Part shown: piece by piece, positions 53,371 through 64,000 of the stretch
Layout: every line of letters starts with the position of its first letter
How positions within the stretch are numbered: position 1 is the first letter of the stretch
NCBI GenBank assembly: GCA_028554755.1
Contig: JAPTOF010000017.1
Coordinates: 12,051,501-12,115,500, forward strand
From: Cordia subcordata
Taxonomy: Eukaryota > Streptophyta > Magnoliopsida > Boraginales > Cordiaceae
Direction of reading: 5' to 3'
DNA length: 64,000 bases
The notes under the pieces: generated by a model
Seen by the model: only the letters and a program-made list of their open reading frames with translations
Told to the model about the DNA's origin: nothing
The model's database searches: none
Position numbers and translations under genes: made by a program

Positions 53371-53990
53371 TACGAACAACTGAAAGTCAAAGTTAGACTC
53401 GATTAGATTGACTTTTCTTTTAAAGTTAAAAGTATTTTTTTAACATTTTACTTTTAAAAAAATTAAATTCAAACTTCTCTCAGAATTCCAATATTTTTTT
53501 TTTCTCAAGAAAGAAAACACTCTTTCATAAAAATTTTTTAAGGAAAAGAAAAAGAGTCAATCAAGGTCAGAAAAAATAGTTTTAAGGTATATTTTATAGT
53601 ATGCTTAATGTCTATATGTGCAGATTACACTTATTTGATTAAAGTCCTTACAAACTGAAAGCTAGAACTTTATCAAGCAATCCAACTGAAAACCAATGGG
53701 AGTCGATGATAAGAAGTAATTACAAAGTCGAAGTCAAACATTCATTACCGCATGGATGTATTTTACAGGACTCCACAAACACCACACACATGCTAGCAGG
53801 GATTAACAAAGCCCATAGGCAGAGAAAGGAGAGGGACTACTCCCAACACCCAAAGCAAACCCCAGTTTGCATTATTTAGGTACTTCTCACACACACATAC
53901 CACAACAGAAATACAAACTTAGTAAGACATAAGACTGCTGATCGGACGTAGACAAGCCCGATTCTGATGGCCGAAACAGAGTCGTCGTTG

Positions 53991-56336
53991 CTACACCGGC
54001 ACCATAGCAGGGTGGGAACCTTTGCTAAGGGCATCGACTTCTTCCAGGGATGCAGGTGTTGCATCTGGCTTCTCGACCGAGCCCTGACTCATGCTCTCGT
54101 CTTCTTCCACAGTACAAGCAACAGCTTCGAATATGAGAGCTTTAACTTCCTGCAACCTCTCTTCAGAAAGGGAGACCTCGGCTAGGAGCCTCCATGCATT
54201 TTCCTCGGATGCCTCCTCATAGTCTTTCTTCCTCTTCAGCACCATATGTCCACTGATTTCCCATACTGCTGGGTTAACTTGAGTGTCAAGGAGGTCCGCG
54301 CTCACTTCTCCAAGGGCCTGTTTCTCTGCATAGCACTGTTTGTTCATTCAACATAAGGTAAGTCGATTGAAGTCACAAAAAAGTGAAAGCTGTAAGCCTT
54401 TAACAAGCAACCATATGGAGTCGACAAAACCGCTGAAGAAATGCATATATAAATACCTGTGGGAAAAGGAAAATCCTTTTTCCAGAATCAGCAATAAGGA
54501 CATTGAAAGGGATGTTGTTCTCTTGAAGACAAATGCAGGAGTCTGAAACGACATTGGATAAGTCCTCAAGTGTGTCTCCGCCCTCGAAAACAAGACCCCT
54601 GACTGGGTAATTGAGAATGTCTGAAATCTTCACACCATTACTGGTGGTTGTTATCTTCCTAGAGGGCGCCTTCTCAATAGGGAAGGGCACAGCCAAGTAA
54701 TAAGCCTGTTTCATAGCATTTTTAGATGACAGGCCAATTTTAAGTATTCAGCAAATTGTAAAATAACATCAGTATAAAACGAGTAAAAAGAACTTTGTCA
54801 ATTACAAAAGTGGTGGCAGATAACTACCTGAAAGTGAAGGTGATTGATGGTGGCAAATGCACCCAAGCTGTTGTAACCCAAGCGGAAGTAAGGATTTGCT
54901 GCTTCGACAGCCATGTAAAGTGCAAGCAAGAAGCTGTTGTGGTCAATCCTCTGAGGCAAACGCTCAAGAATTCGAGGGATCAACAGCACGTGCCCATATT
55001 CAATAGGACTAACCTGTTAAATTTTAGGAAATAAACATAATGAGCTGAAACTAGAAACTCTTCTACCAATTAGCACAAGAAAGCATCAAGGGCAAGTACA
55101 TACATTGATGGCAACAACACTTGGGGAGTTCTCAGTATCAATGGGTGCATTTGGGAAGAACTGGACCTCATTGTCCTCGCTTGGCTCAAACTGGAAGAGC
55201 ACCTCTTCCTGTCCAACCTTAGTAAAGTTGAATTTGTTCTCATCAAAATACTGCAAGACCTTATCAACACGAAACTCGGTAGGCCTTTTCTTGAGGTGCC
55301 GACCCTCATTCAGCTGAGCAATAAAGCCATAGTTCCCCGGAATCACCTATACCAGCATAGTTTCACATAAATTTCAGCTAAAAATCCTAGTAAAGGCTGA
55401 ATACGTTATGACTAAACTCACAAAGTCATAAATTGTAGTGGTTTAAAAGAAAAAAGATGAAAAGGGTTAAGACCTTGGTTTCGCAAGCAGTGACATCATA
55501 GCGGAAAAGCCCCCTCTGCATACGATCCTCCCACTACCGTCAAACAAAACAATCTCAGCTAACTTCTCCATATTCGAGGCAAACTTAACATGCAAATTAC
55601 ATTCATAGAGTAGCAAGTCCTTACCTCCCCAAGAAGGAGAGCATTCAAGAAGTCAACAGGAGGCTCTTTGTTCTCAAAGTCAACGGACTCTTTCTCATTA
55701 GCAGATTTGCTCAACCTCTTGAAAGCATACAAAGGCAGCTTTGCCCCTGTCACAATTAATTAGCTCAATGAAAGGGAACAATTCAATGCAAAAAGCTCCT
55801 ACTATTTGCTTAAGAATAACTTCAACCCGCTATGAGGTCATTTTATTTTATATGGCAGGCAACAATGTCACGTCCACAATTCAACCCCATTTCTGAGTCA
55901 AGGCCCTTGAATGAGCTTCTCTCTTTTTACAATAACTATTTGGTTTGATTACCAAAAAAGCTAAAATTCTACAAAAAGCTCGAATACACTTTTTCAAAAG
56001 TCAAAACTTTTGGCTTCTAAAAAAAAATCACTTTTTTTTTTAAGTTGTTAAGGAAAACGTTTCCCAAAAAGCTAATCCAAACGAGCCCTCGAATAATTGT
56101 ATCCTCTAATGCATGAAACTCTTGTTATTTGCGACGATTCAAAAATATAGCAAGCAATAATATGCCCTCCACGACAACAACTTCACCGTTAATTAAGCTT
56201 GAAATATTGTACCTGGAAGGCAACAGCTCCGGAAGCAATTCCGGCCGCAACCGCCGGCGAGGCGGGCACCATCTTCCGCCTCTTCCTTTTGGTAGTTGGA
56301 GACAACAGTAGGAACCCTCTTAATCCTTAACATCAT
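53991..56336 (-). CDS. GGP: GDP-L-galactose phosphorylase (VTC2/GGP), 442 aa
   Basis: Seven exons on the minus strand: 56336-56213, 55746-55625, 55533-55474, 55346-55104, 55013-54828, 54705-54457, 54335-53991. All phases agree; 442 aa, the length I recall for Arabidopsis VTC2. Two tandem ATGs (56336, 56333) give MMLRIKRVPTVVSNYQ or one residue less. Landmarks: WEDRMQRGLFRYDVTACETK, QLNEGRHLKKRPTEFRVDK, the HIT-type motif HLHFQ (241-245) with the guanylylated His, then GHMVLKRKKDYEEASEENAW. It phosphorolyses GDP-L-galactose to L-galactose 1-phosphate, the controlling step of ascorbate synthesis by the Smirnoff-Wheeler route, in cytosol and nucleus. Intron 1 carries a MITE relic (about 55927-56099). 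Translation is expected to be governed by the uORF at 56510-56716. Confidence 0.96.
55927..56099. mobile_element. Family A MITE relic in GGP intron 1
   Basis: The right end GCTAATCCAAACGAGCCC is the inverse of the family A start, and TTTTGGCTTCTAAAAAAAAATCAC matches the interior. The left end is eroded (TATTTGGTTTGATT). Confidence 0.55.
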
Positions 56337-56509
56337 CTTGCTAAACTTTTTTTCTTCTTCTTCAAAAGCGATTAATAATTTACACGAAGGCGAAGCAGCA
56401 AAAAGCAATACGCTTATACACAATTAATAATAATAATGTAAGCTAGCTGTGCACGCAAGAGAATTATAACAAGAATTTAAATTTCGTTAAGAGAAAAATC
56501 AAAGCGAGA

Positions 56510-56716
56510 CTAGATGAATCCGGGGAACAGAGGGCCACAACCACCGCCGGCGAGGAAGAGGAGGTCGGAGGGACTACCACCTTCGGAGGGCAAGGCGCCA
56601 CGTCCGCCGTGCGGCGAAGGGTTGCAGTTGCTCTCACTCACGCAACAACCCCTACGTCGCAGTGCACGGTGGACATGAGGAGTATTGGTGGGCCGTTTTC
56701 CTCCGTGTATAGCCGT
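56510..56716 (-). CDS. Conserved non-AUG (ACG) uORF of GGP, 68 codons
   Basis: The leader contains a frame with no ATG but with ACG at 56716-56714 in the context ACAACACGGCT. It runs 68 codons to TAG 56512-56510. The peptide includes LRRRGCCVSESNCNPSPHGG and ALPSEGGSPSDLLFLAGGG, the wording of the GGP uORF known from many land plants. The published model is that high ascorbate makes ribosomes stall on or translate this uORF and so reduces GGP synthesis. It ends 173 nt before the main ATG and is out of frame with it. An internal ATG (CTCATGTCC) begins a shorter overlapping frame. Confidence 0.88.
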   Translation of the reverse strand, partial: TAIHGGKRPTNTPHVHRALRRRGCCVSESNCNPSPHGGRGALPSEGGSPSDLLFLAGGGCGPLFPGFI

Positions 56717-56890
56717 GTTGTCTACAACTTGTTTAACCTGGGGCTTTACCCAACCACCAACAACCACCGCAAAGCCGCCGCGCTCCTCCGCCTATCAAAA
56801 TCCTACACAAATCTTTTTTCTGAACCCCTTTTACTTTTTTTTTCTGCGTTGATATGTGTGTGGAGATGAATTATGAATGTGGGGGTGTGG

Positions 56891-56900
56891 TTTATATATA
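56891..56900 (-). promoter_or_regulatory. TATA box of GGP
   Basis: The minus strand reads TATATATAAA, about 175 bp upstream of the uORF ACG. A start near 56865 would give a leader of roughly 530 nt, in line with the long leaders of GGP genes. Confidence 0.55.
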
Positions 56901-58039
56901 CAGAGATGAGGGGGGTGTGGTGAAAATTGTGGTTGAGGTGGGGGGGGGGGGTGATGTGTGGGAATGTGGTGCGTGTGGTGGTGTGTGGTGCTGTGATGAA
57001 ACAAGACAAGAAAAGGGGAGAGGGGAGAATGATATATTATCGTTGCTCAGAGTTTGGGGTTTTGGTGTTAATTTTTTGATTCGCTGATGGATCTTCTCAA
57101 AATCTCACACCTTCGCTATTTTGTCCAATTGGGACCATCCAATTCGTACGGAACAATTTCCGAGACGGACACGAAGCACAGCCCGTTCGGCTTCGTGTAA
57201 TTTATATGTGCTTATAAGTAGAAAGTGTAAAGAGTTGCTTATAAGTTATAAGGCCAACTCCTTCTTTCAATTTTATTCTAACAACCTCCTTACATTTAAT
57301 CAAACATTTATTTAAGATAATTTTATGGTCCGTTTAGTATGATACAATAGTTTGAAAATAAATGATCATTCAAAATAGAAAAAAATTTCAAAACAAACTG
57401 ATCATAAAATACTTTTTTTTTTCTTATGTTTGGTTAAAACTATAAAAAAAAATTATAATGGAATTACTATCTTATTTCATATAATTGAGAAAATTATTTT
57501 AAAACAAAATTAGAACAAAATAAAAATTATTTTAATTAAACAAAATACACTTATTCTTTAATTTGGAATAAATTTAAGCTTATACGTGACAATTATCTTT
57601 ATACAATATTAACATAAATTAAAATACTCCTTCTTTTGATCAATGATAAAACATAGCATTATTTTTTCAATCATTTTTTTTATTTTTATCACCATATTTC
57701 AATTTATTTACTTTTTTAACATAATTGAGAGAAAAGTTAATCAATTAATAAAACTGCACCTATTTTTTGGGTTAAAGAGAGTTAAAAATGAAAAAAAAAT
57801 GTGTATTCTTAATTTTTAATTTTTTACTTTTTGCTTTTTTAATTTTTAATTTTTTTTGTTTAATAACAATTGAAAATTTAAATGGGGAATAATAATTTTT
57901 TTTGTTTTGTTTTATTTTTTATGATTCCAAGTTAAGTTGGAATATTTATTCATTGAGTTTGACTAAGGAATAGATTTTCTTACTTTTTTCTCGAAAGGTC
58001 ATTCCAATTTCTAAGGAAATAGACTTTCCGACTTTAATT

Positions 58040-58270
58040 AGAGCTCGTTTGGATTGGCTTTTTTTAAAAGCGCTTTTTTTAACAGCTTTTGAAAAATAAC
58101 TTTTTTTGAGAAGCTGAAAATTCTGGCTTCTAAAAAAAGTTGTATTTGAGCTTTTTTCAGAGTTTCAACTTTTTTGGAAACCAAATCAAATAGTTATTGC
58201 AAATTTAATATAATTTTTTCAGGAAAAAAGTACTTTTTCCTTAAAAAAAACCAATCCAAACAGGCACCTA
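58040..58270. mobile_element. Tourist-like MITE, family A copy
   Basis: AGCTCGTTTGGATTGGCTTTT ... CCAATCCAAACAGGCACC. It follows the 39121-39345 copy almost base for base, for example AACAGCTTTTGAAAA-TAAC and AATCAAATAGTTATT in both. Confidence 0.75.
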
Positions 58271-58883
58271 GTTTCACCAAATAAAATAAAGAGAATGAGA
58301 AGTTAGAATGATGATTCCATTCCAGACCATTCCTACATACCAAATGTAATCTTATTTCAATTGTACTCCAACAACTTTCCTATTTTCAACTTTTCCCACT
58401 GTTATTTTAGGGAGGAGTATGCTATCCCTACATGTGAAAATATTTAAAATTAATTTAGGTAATGGGTTAAACATCTTCACATGTAGGGAAAACTATGGCA
58501 ATTTATTGAAAGAACTCTATAACTGCTTCCCTACATGCAGGGAAAAAAGTGATTTAGTTACACGCAGGGAAAAAGATGATTTAGGTAATTTGTTAGAGTT
58601 GCTCTAAGTGATGAATGATAGTAAAGTGTTTGTACAGTGATAAGTACTTAAAAATCACAGCATTAGTTAAAATAATGTTGAAGAATCTTTTATTAATTAA
58701 TATTGCAATTTTCTTGAATTTTTGATATGCAAATGGTTCTTTATTTATAATCAAGATGGGTGCTTATAAGCTCAAGAAAACTTGGGTAAGAACTTATTTT
58801 TTACTGACTTATAAATTATTGAACCAAACATGTCATTTTTTTTTTTTTTTGGTTTCCAACTGATAAGCTTAGTCAACCTCTTA

Positions 58884-59124
58884 GGGTTCATTTGAATTGG
58901 CCTTTTTGTTCAATAATTTTTTTTTCAAAAAAGATATTTTTTATAATAAATATTTAATTTGACTTTTAAAAAATATTGACTTTTTCTTCTTCTTTTTTTT
59001 TTTTAATAAAAAAGTCCTCTAATTTAAGTTTTCTAGGAGTTAGGAACTATTCTCCTAAGAAATACATTATTTTCTAGAAGTTATAGAAAAGGAACTTTTA
59101 AAGAAACCGAAACCAAACGAGTCG
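58884..59124. mobile_element. Degenerate family A MITE
   Basis: TTAGGGTTCATTTGAATTGGCC at the left and ACCGAAACCAAACGAGTC at the right, with an AT-rich interior. Ends eroded. Confidence 0.4.
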
Positions 59125-59342
59125 TTCTTGTACAGATTAATTAGTGGTAGATTATTTGAATTATTTTATTGTAATTATATTAATTTATATTATTTAATTG
59201 CTAAGGATGGTAGGTGGAAGTCAAATCACTTCCAATTTAGATTAGTCACTCACAAGAAATATAATAATATAAATAGTTAATGAGAAGACCGAGTTAGCCT
59301 CCCTCTTATATTATATTTATATAAAATATATATAGTGACTAA

Positions 59343-59590
59343 GGGTGTATTTGGATTGATTTTTTAATAATTTAAAAAATATTTTTTTTTTTGATAAGTT
59401 AAAAATTTTAGTTTTTAAAAATAGTTATATCTAAACTTTCATCATAGTTTCAAAAAATTTTAGTTTTTAAAAATAGTTATATCTAAACTTTCATCATAGT
59501 TTCATGTTTTCTAAAAATACAGGTAAATAGTTATTGTAAAAAATTATTTTTTTTAAATATTTAAAAAAAAAAACCAATTTAAGCAGGCCC
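59343..59590. mobile_element. Tourist-like MITE, family A copy
   Basis: GGGTGTATTTGGATTGATTTT ... ACCAATTTAAGCAGGCCC with TAA on both sides (59340-59342, 59591-59593). Contains a 52-bp internal tandem duplication. Confidence 0.65.
59402..59505. repeat. 52-bp tandem duplication inside a MITE
   Basis: AATTTTAGTTTTTAAAAATA and the following bases through CATCATAGTTTCA occur twice in direct succession without changes. Confidence 0.85.
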
Positions 59591-62500
59591 TAAACAATGC
59601 CAATATATTGTTGAACGATCACCATTCACCAAGTGACATAATAATATCCGTTTCGTCTTGGTAAATAAATTGTCATTGTGTATATGTTTTATTCTCGGTT
59701 AATAAATTGCTAATTAATTGGCTAATTAACATAATTTTTCACTTTTTTCACAACCAAGTAACATACGATAACAGATTATCTCTTTCACAATAACGTACTC
59801 GTGATGTTTTATGTTATTTTTGAAAAATTTGTGTGTTAATTATCAAATCTCTTATATTTATGATAAAACTTCTATTTGTATAAAGAAAAGACAAAGGAAA
59901 GATATATGATACATTGGTATAATACAGAAGGAGAAAAACGTACCATGGGGGAGGGGAAATTTCGTTCCAGAGAGGAACGGAAATTTCGTTCCGTTGAGGA
60001 ACTTTCCATCACCTAAAATTTCGTCGTGTATATAGATACATTGAATATCTTGCCATAAACCAATGTCCATTTTCTTGTAACACGAGTATGATTAAATCTT
60101 CATTTGAATTGAGTTTTCTAAAATTTTACAAATTATAAATACACTCTAATACATGTTTTATATTAATTAACTATTACATAATATTTATGACAAAAATATA
60201 ATTTCAATTTAAAATTTTTAATTATGATATGACTGTATCCGACTACTCTACGTAACACATCCTGAGGTTGTTTTGTTTTTTTCTTCTTTTTGTAAAGAGT
60301 GGGAAGAAAAAAGAAAATTAATTTGATGTTAGGGGAAATGGGTATCATTTCTTAAGATTCGTGGTTATTTTTTGCAATAAAATACTCCGCTGATTTTAAC
60401 ATATTCAAAGAATCAAAGATGGGTAGTCGAATTTGTTTTTCTTGAAATTAGCACTGAAAGAAACTTTTGAGGCTGCTGGTAGACATTCGAATTAGAGAAT
60501 ATTTCTTTGGTAAAACAATTCTTGTCTTCTGGGGAAAAAAAAAAGAAAAAGAAAAAGAAAGAAAAGGTAGAGATTGATCATATTTTACATGATGTAAGAG
60601 AAGATATCTGCTAGCTTCCACAACTTTACCATAAAGTTGAGAAGAATAACACTCAGTAAAGGGTGATCCTCAACTTTTTTTTGGTTTCTTTCCCCTTGGC
60701 AAAGTTTATTTTCTTGATTCAAATGTGGGCGGATATTTTTCTTTAATAAAAAAAATTTACATTTCTTAGTTAATAGGATCAAAAAGTTAAACTAAAAGAA
60801 CGCTCACATATAAATAAATTATAAACTTCACATGTATATAAGATCACGACCATAAACCCAACAAAAAGTTCCAACCTAATCAACTTTATTTCATAATAAA
60901 AACTTACCACAGATATTCCTTTTCTTAGCTAAATTAGGAAGATAACTTTTTATGTAGCACATCTACCATACCCCTTGTCAGAATCACCACAGAATGAAGT
61001 TTAGCTCTTCAGAATCTAAATTTAAAAAAAAAAAAAAAACTGATATAAATTTAACAAAGATCTCTGAGTATCTTGTGATCTTAGATGGATGACGTCATGT
61101 ACGACGTCATGCTATTGAATACTCGAGATCAATTTCACTGAATCTGGAGTCTTGTGCGCTAAGAAAGAAAAAGAATCCGAAATTTCATTCTAAGTCAGTA
61201 ATTTCGTGGGTCTCGAAGCAATACCACGTCTCATGTTTTCCGTTCATTACTCTTCGACGATTTCGGTCCACATAAAATGTCATGTTGTATTGTTTTCTTC
61301 CCTTTTTTTCTCCATAAAATTACAAAAATGAAAAAAAAAATACAATAGTGCAAAATTGTAAATTCGTAATCGTATCAATTAAAAGAAAAAAATAACCGAA
61401 AATTATTTTGGAAAAGTTCCCATTATCCTTTTTGATTTATCTAATTAACTAATTATTCGTTATGATTTTTAAACTTATCACATTATTTCACGTACTTATT
61501 GTTTTTGTAATTATGACTTTGGCCGACTTTAGTATCGTGTTTCTCTCTTAGCATACAAATTTTGCCTAGCAAAAAAAAAAAAAAAAAGATCATTTAAAAT
61601 CCATTCCTGTCATTTGTCAATGCCTTTTATATAGATTTTGTGAGGGCAAACCAGCCCTTAATGCCGTCACACGCCAAAAAGTTTCTATTCCCATGCCAAA
61701 TTGATTTATTTCTTTTTTTCGAGAAAGGAAAGCATATTCTAACTTCGTACCTTGTCAAGTTGAATCAAGAAAAGTGTATGGTGAGCGAACCAACAAGATT
61801 AACCGATGAGAAATTTCGTGGGTAATTGCCATATTGTAAACTTTTAAGTCAATGAAAAGTATCCTCAAACACTCTCAACGTTATCCAAGTTTGGTGGTGC
61901 GGGTCATCAAAAGGTTGAAACCATGTTCGCGTGTGCACCTCTCTTCTTGTCACCATCTCTTCCCCCACCAAAGCAATGAAGGGCGAGAAATGACAATATC
62001 CTCATGAGACAGGAATACTGAAACATCGTAATCTAGTCTCCTCTTATATTTTGATAATAAAAAAAAAATTCGTGTCATTAGTCCTCTTATATTGACATGA
62101 AATTTAAACTAAAAAAAAAAAAAAGGATTAGAGGGGAGAGAAGCATTTTAAAGGATTTATTTGTCCTTTTATTAAAATTTGATCACCCAAATGTAAGAAT
62201 TAGAGTCGAACGCAGCTCAGGCGCCGAGTCCGACCCCTATCCCCTGTTCTAAATTAAGTGCCCTATTACCTGATGGTTGGATTGTGGGATCGGTCCTTCC
62301 AATCGAAGTTTATCAATTAATATTGGGCATCACTGATTGTCTGTGGTTAAATTTTACCAATTAAATTTCCCTTATGTAAAAAATATGACAACATAATTAA
62401 TATGAGAAGATTCGTAATCCATTTTCTCACCTGGGCCAAAAGTTAGTGGTTGTGATCATGAAAGGGAAAGGGTTTTTCGTGAACGATCAATTGGATCATT

Positions 62501-63221
62501 CAATTTATTACAATTTACACGTGAGGTCGACTAATCATACTTAATCGAGTGGTACATCAATAATTTTTCTAACAATTTCGAAAACAATCTCTTAGAACTC
62601 CGTGTTATATGTAGTGGTCCATCGGGACATTGGGTTGCGAGGGTGTCTCTGCCTGAGATTTTTTATGGACTCCATGTTAGTTGTTCAGACAACCACATGA
62701 GCAATAGTATGGAGTTGGGCCATTGCACATCAATCTTTTTATATATGTATATATATATATATTTTTTGGGACAATGAAAGTGACTTTGAATTCTGACGAA
62801 AAGAAATTCAGTGTAACATTTTCTCGTGGTTGTAATTTTTTCTGTACGCATTTACTATGAATTCAAAATTGTTCTCACGCCAAAGATTCTTTGATGGATA
62901 TTCCAACTCATTTTCCAACAAATAACCCCTTTGACGAGTCGGTCTATGAGTTCGTATACTTTTTAGCTCAAATTCAAAAAGTTTCCATGAAGAAAGTTCA
63001 AAGACAAAAATTAACATTAAGTTAGGGAAAATGTAATATGAAAAAAGGCAATGTATGATGACATGTGGTATATAGATACTGTTGTCCACAGGGTCAAATT
63101 ACGTTCCTTTTTTTCACATCTTGTCCCTGAAACTAACTATCATGAAGTTGTTATGAAGCAAAATTGAAAAAGAAAATATTAAAAATAAGAGGGGAAAAAA
63201 ATAAAATCAACTTATTCTTTG

Positions 63222-63245
63222 GTGGGCCTGCTGCTACAGGCCCAC
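63222..63245. promoter_or_regulatory. Palindromic site II-like element
   Basis: GTGGGCCTG, six bases, CAGGCCCAC: a perfect 9-bp inverted repeat whose halves hold TGGGCC/GGCCCA, the site II motif bound by TCP factors in growth-related plant promoters. It lies 80 bp upstream of a TATA-like TATATAAA (63326-63333). Confidence 0.4.
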
Positions 63246-63325
63246 AAGGGATGAAGTTAAGTATACGGGCTGAGATTCATCGATCCAGCTCATATAAATA
63301 AGTATTAAATAGGACCCTAGCCCTA

Positions 63326-63333
63326 TATAAATA
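63326..63333 (+). promoter_or_regulatory. TATA-like element, possible promoter of the right-edge gene
   Basis: CTATATAAATAGG followed by GGCCGGGCCTAGGCCCACC. It is 630 bp upstream of ATG 63962, so use by that gene would need a long leader or an intron. A MITE lies in between. Confidence 0.3.
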
Positions 63334-63382
63334 GGCCGGGCCTAGGCCCACCTTGCGATACGACTAAGAGTTTCTATTTTTA

Positions 63383-63634
63383 GGGCACGTTTAGATTGGT
63401 TTTTTTTTTAAAGGAAAAAGTACTTTTTTTTTCTTGAAAAAAGTATTTTTTTTTCTTAAAAAAGTTACATCCAATTTGCAATAACTATTTGATTGATTTA
63501 AAAAAAAACTAAAACTCTAAAAAAAATTTAAATACAACTTTTTTTAAAAATCAGAATTTTAAACTTCTAAAGAAAATTATTTTTTCAAAATTATTAAAAA
63601 AACGTTTAAAAAAAAAACTAATATAAACGGGCCC
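63383..63634. mobile_element. Tourist-like MITE, family A copy
   Basis: GGGCACGTTTAGATTGGTTTT ... CTAATATAAACGGGCCC, 252 bp, with the family's interior (TTACATCCAATTTGCAATAACTATTTGA). Confidence 0.65.
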
Positions 63635-63961
63635 TTCTAGGGATAAGAAGAGAAAAAGGGGGAGAACGCCTCTTTTCGGTTCAGGTAGTAAACCGGGAAA
63701 GAATCAATAAATTTTTTTTATTTTATTTTTTCAAAAATTCTTATTTCTATTTTTATTTTTCTCATTTGCAAGTTGCCAACGACCGCGTGAAGTCCACCGT
63801 TCTCCTAATCCCAAATCTCGAATCGACGGCGCTCACGCAACATCCCATATTCATACACCAATCAAACACAAATTCTCGCACAAAAGACAAAAAGAAAAAG
63901 AAAAAAGAAAAAGAAAGAGAAAAAGTTTTGTTGAAAGTGTTTTGTGTTGTGATCTGGTCAA

Positions 63962-64000
63962 ATGAACGAGGTAATGACGGCGGCCGATGCGTCGGCGAAC
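63962..64000 (+). CDS. Start of an unidentified gene, cut by the window edge
   Basis: ATG 63962 opens a frame of 13 codons (MNEVMTAADASAN) still open at the edge. The preceding 100 bp are A/G-rich leader-like sequence, and the sharp rise in GC after the ATG looks like coding DNA. Too short to assign. Confidence 0.5.
   Translation, partial: MNEVMTAADASAN

Larger units (their letters stand above)
51504..53990. other. bL31 leader intron and spacer to GGP
   Basis: Contains the likely bL31 leader intron (about 51506-52540), a 43-bp tandem duplication at 52075-52160, a family A MITE (53155-53370) and a second, partial MITE-like segment (53395-53570). The GGP 3' UTR occupies the right end. No other gene. 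Confidence 0.55.
56901..63961. other. 7-kb MITE-rich spacer
   Basis: GGP promoter with a poly-G run (about 56939-56950), then AT-rich DNA with family A copies at 58040-58270, 58884-59124, 59343-59590 and 63383-63634, a 52-bp tandem duplication (59402-59505), a pair of GACGTCA boxes (61090-61109), polypurine tracts (60535-60570, 63885-63922) and promoter-like sequence at 63222-63360. No coding gene supported. Confidence 0.6.

Noticed and set aside
53991..55346. Several long frames on the strand opposite GGP
   Set aside because: All are shadows of GGP exons, whose splice borders and motifs are complete.

Overview
The window is plant nuclear DNA, from a eudicot and perhaps an asterid (low confidence on the latter). 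The genes have many short introns with GT..AG borders, the spacers are AT-rich and full of microsatellites and miniature transposons, and the proteins are plant families: chloroplast aspartate carbamoyltransferase, GDP-L-galactose phosphorylase, a CDPK, and plant RIDA. No rRNA, CRISPR, prokaryotic operon or viral gene was seen. Exon models were built by hand from splice borders and reading-frame continuity. All eight complete multi-part models close in frame.

Layout: 100-412 (-), first exon of an unrecognised acidic protein that runs off the left edge. 3369-3800 (-), a small MGNC protein with the C-terminal signature of plant PADRE/DUF4228 proteins. 3801-15242, gene-free and transposon-rich, with a ~1.3 kb inverted-repeat element. 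15243-18175 (+), a 690-aa coiled-coil protein of the At5g41620/USO1-like family, with a short uORF whose stop overlaps its start codon. 20597-24162 (+), OTU2-type deubiquitinase (208 aa). 24932-28392 (-), RIDA, convergent with OTU2. 31069-33030 (-), NEP1-interacting-protein-like RING-H2 protein. 33031-41788, gene-poor, with a candidate solo LTR and two MITEs inserted side by side. 41789-45536 (+), CDPK of the CPK9/CPK33 type (528 aa). 46406-48465 (-), PYRB, with a 5' region holding a ~130-bp tandem repeat and a MITE. 51288-51503 (-), organellar bL31. 53991-56336 (-), GDP-L-galactose phosphorylase (442 aa), preceded by the conserved ACG-initiated uORF at 56510-56716. 56800-63961, MITE-rich spacer. 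From 63962 (+), the first 13 codons of an unidentified gene.

The gene set is informative. From memory, PYRB, a USO1-like gene, RIDA and CPK9 are close neighbours on Arabidopsis chromosome 3 (At3g20330-At3g20410), while the paralogous USO1-like gene, OTU2 and CPK33 are neighbours on chromosome 1 (At1g50660-At1g50700). The bL31/GGP pair resembles At5g55125/At5g55120. The window would then be a less fractionated version of two Arabidopsis paralogous segments joined to a third. The genes share no single pathway: they cover pyrimidine synthesis, ascorbate synthesis, metabolite repair, calcium signalling, ubiquitin handling and organelle translation.

The most notable signals are regulatory: the non-AUG GGP uORF, the overlapping uORF of the coiled-coil gene, and the repeat array inside the PYRB leader. 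Two Tourist-like MITE families are also unusually dense, several copies having intact TAA/TTA target duplications.
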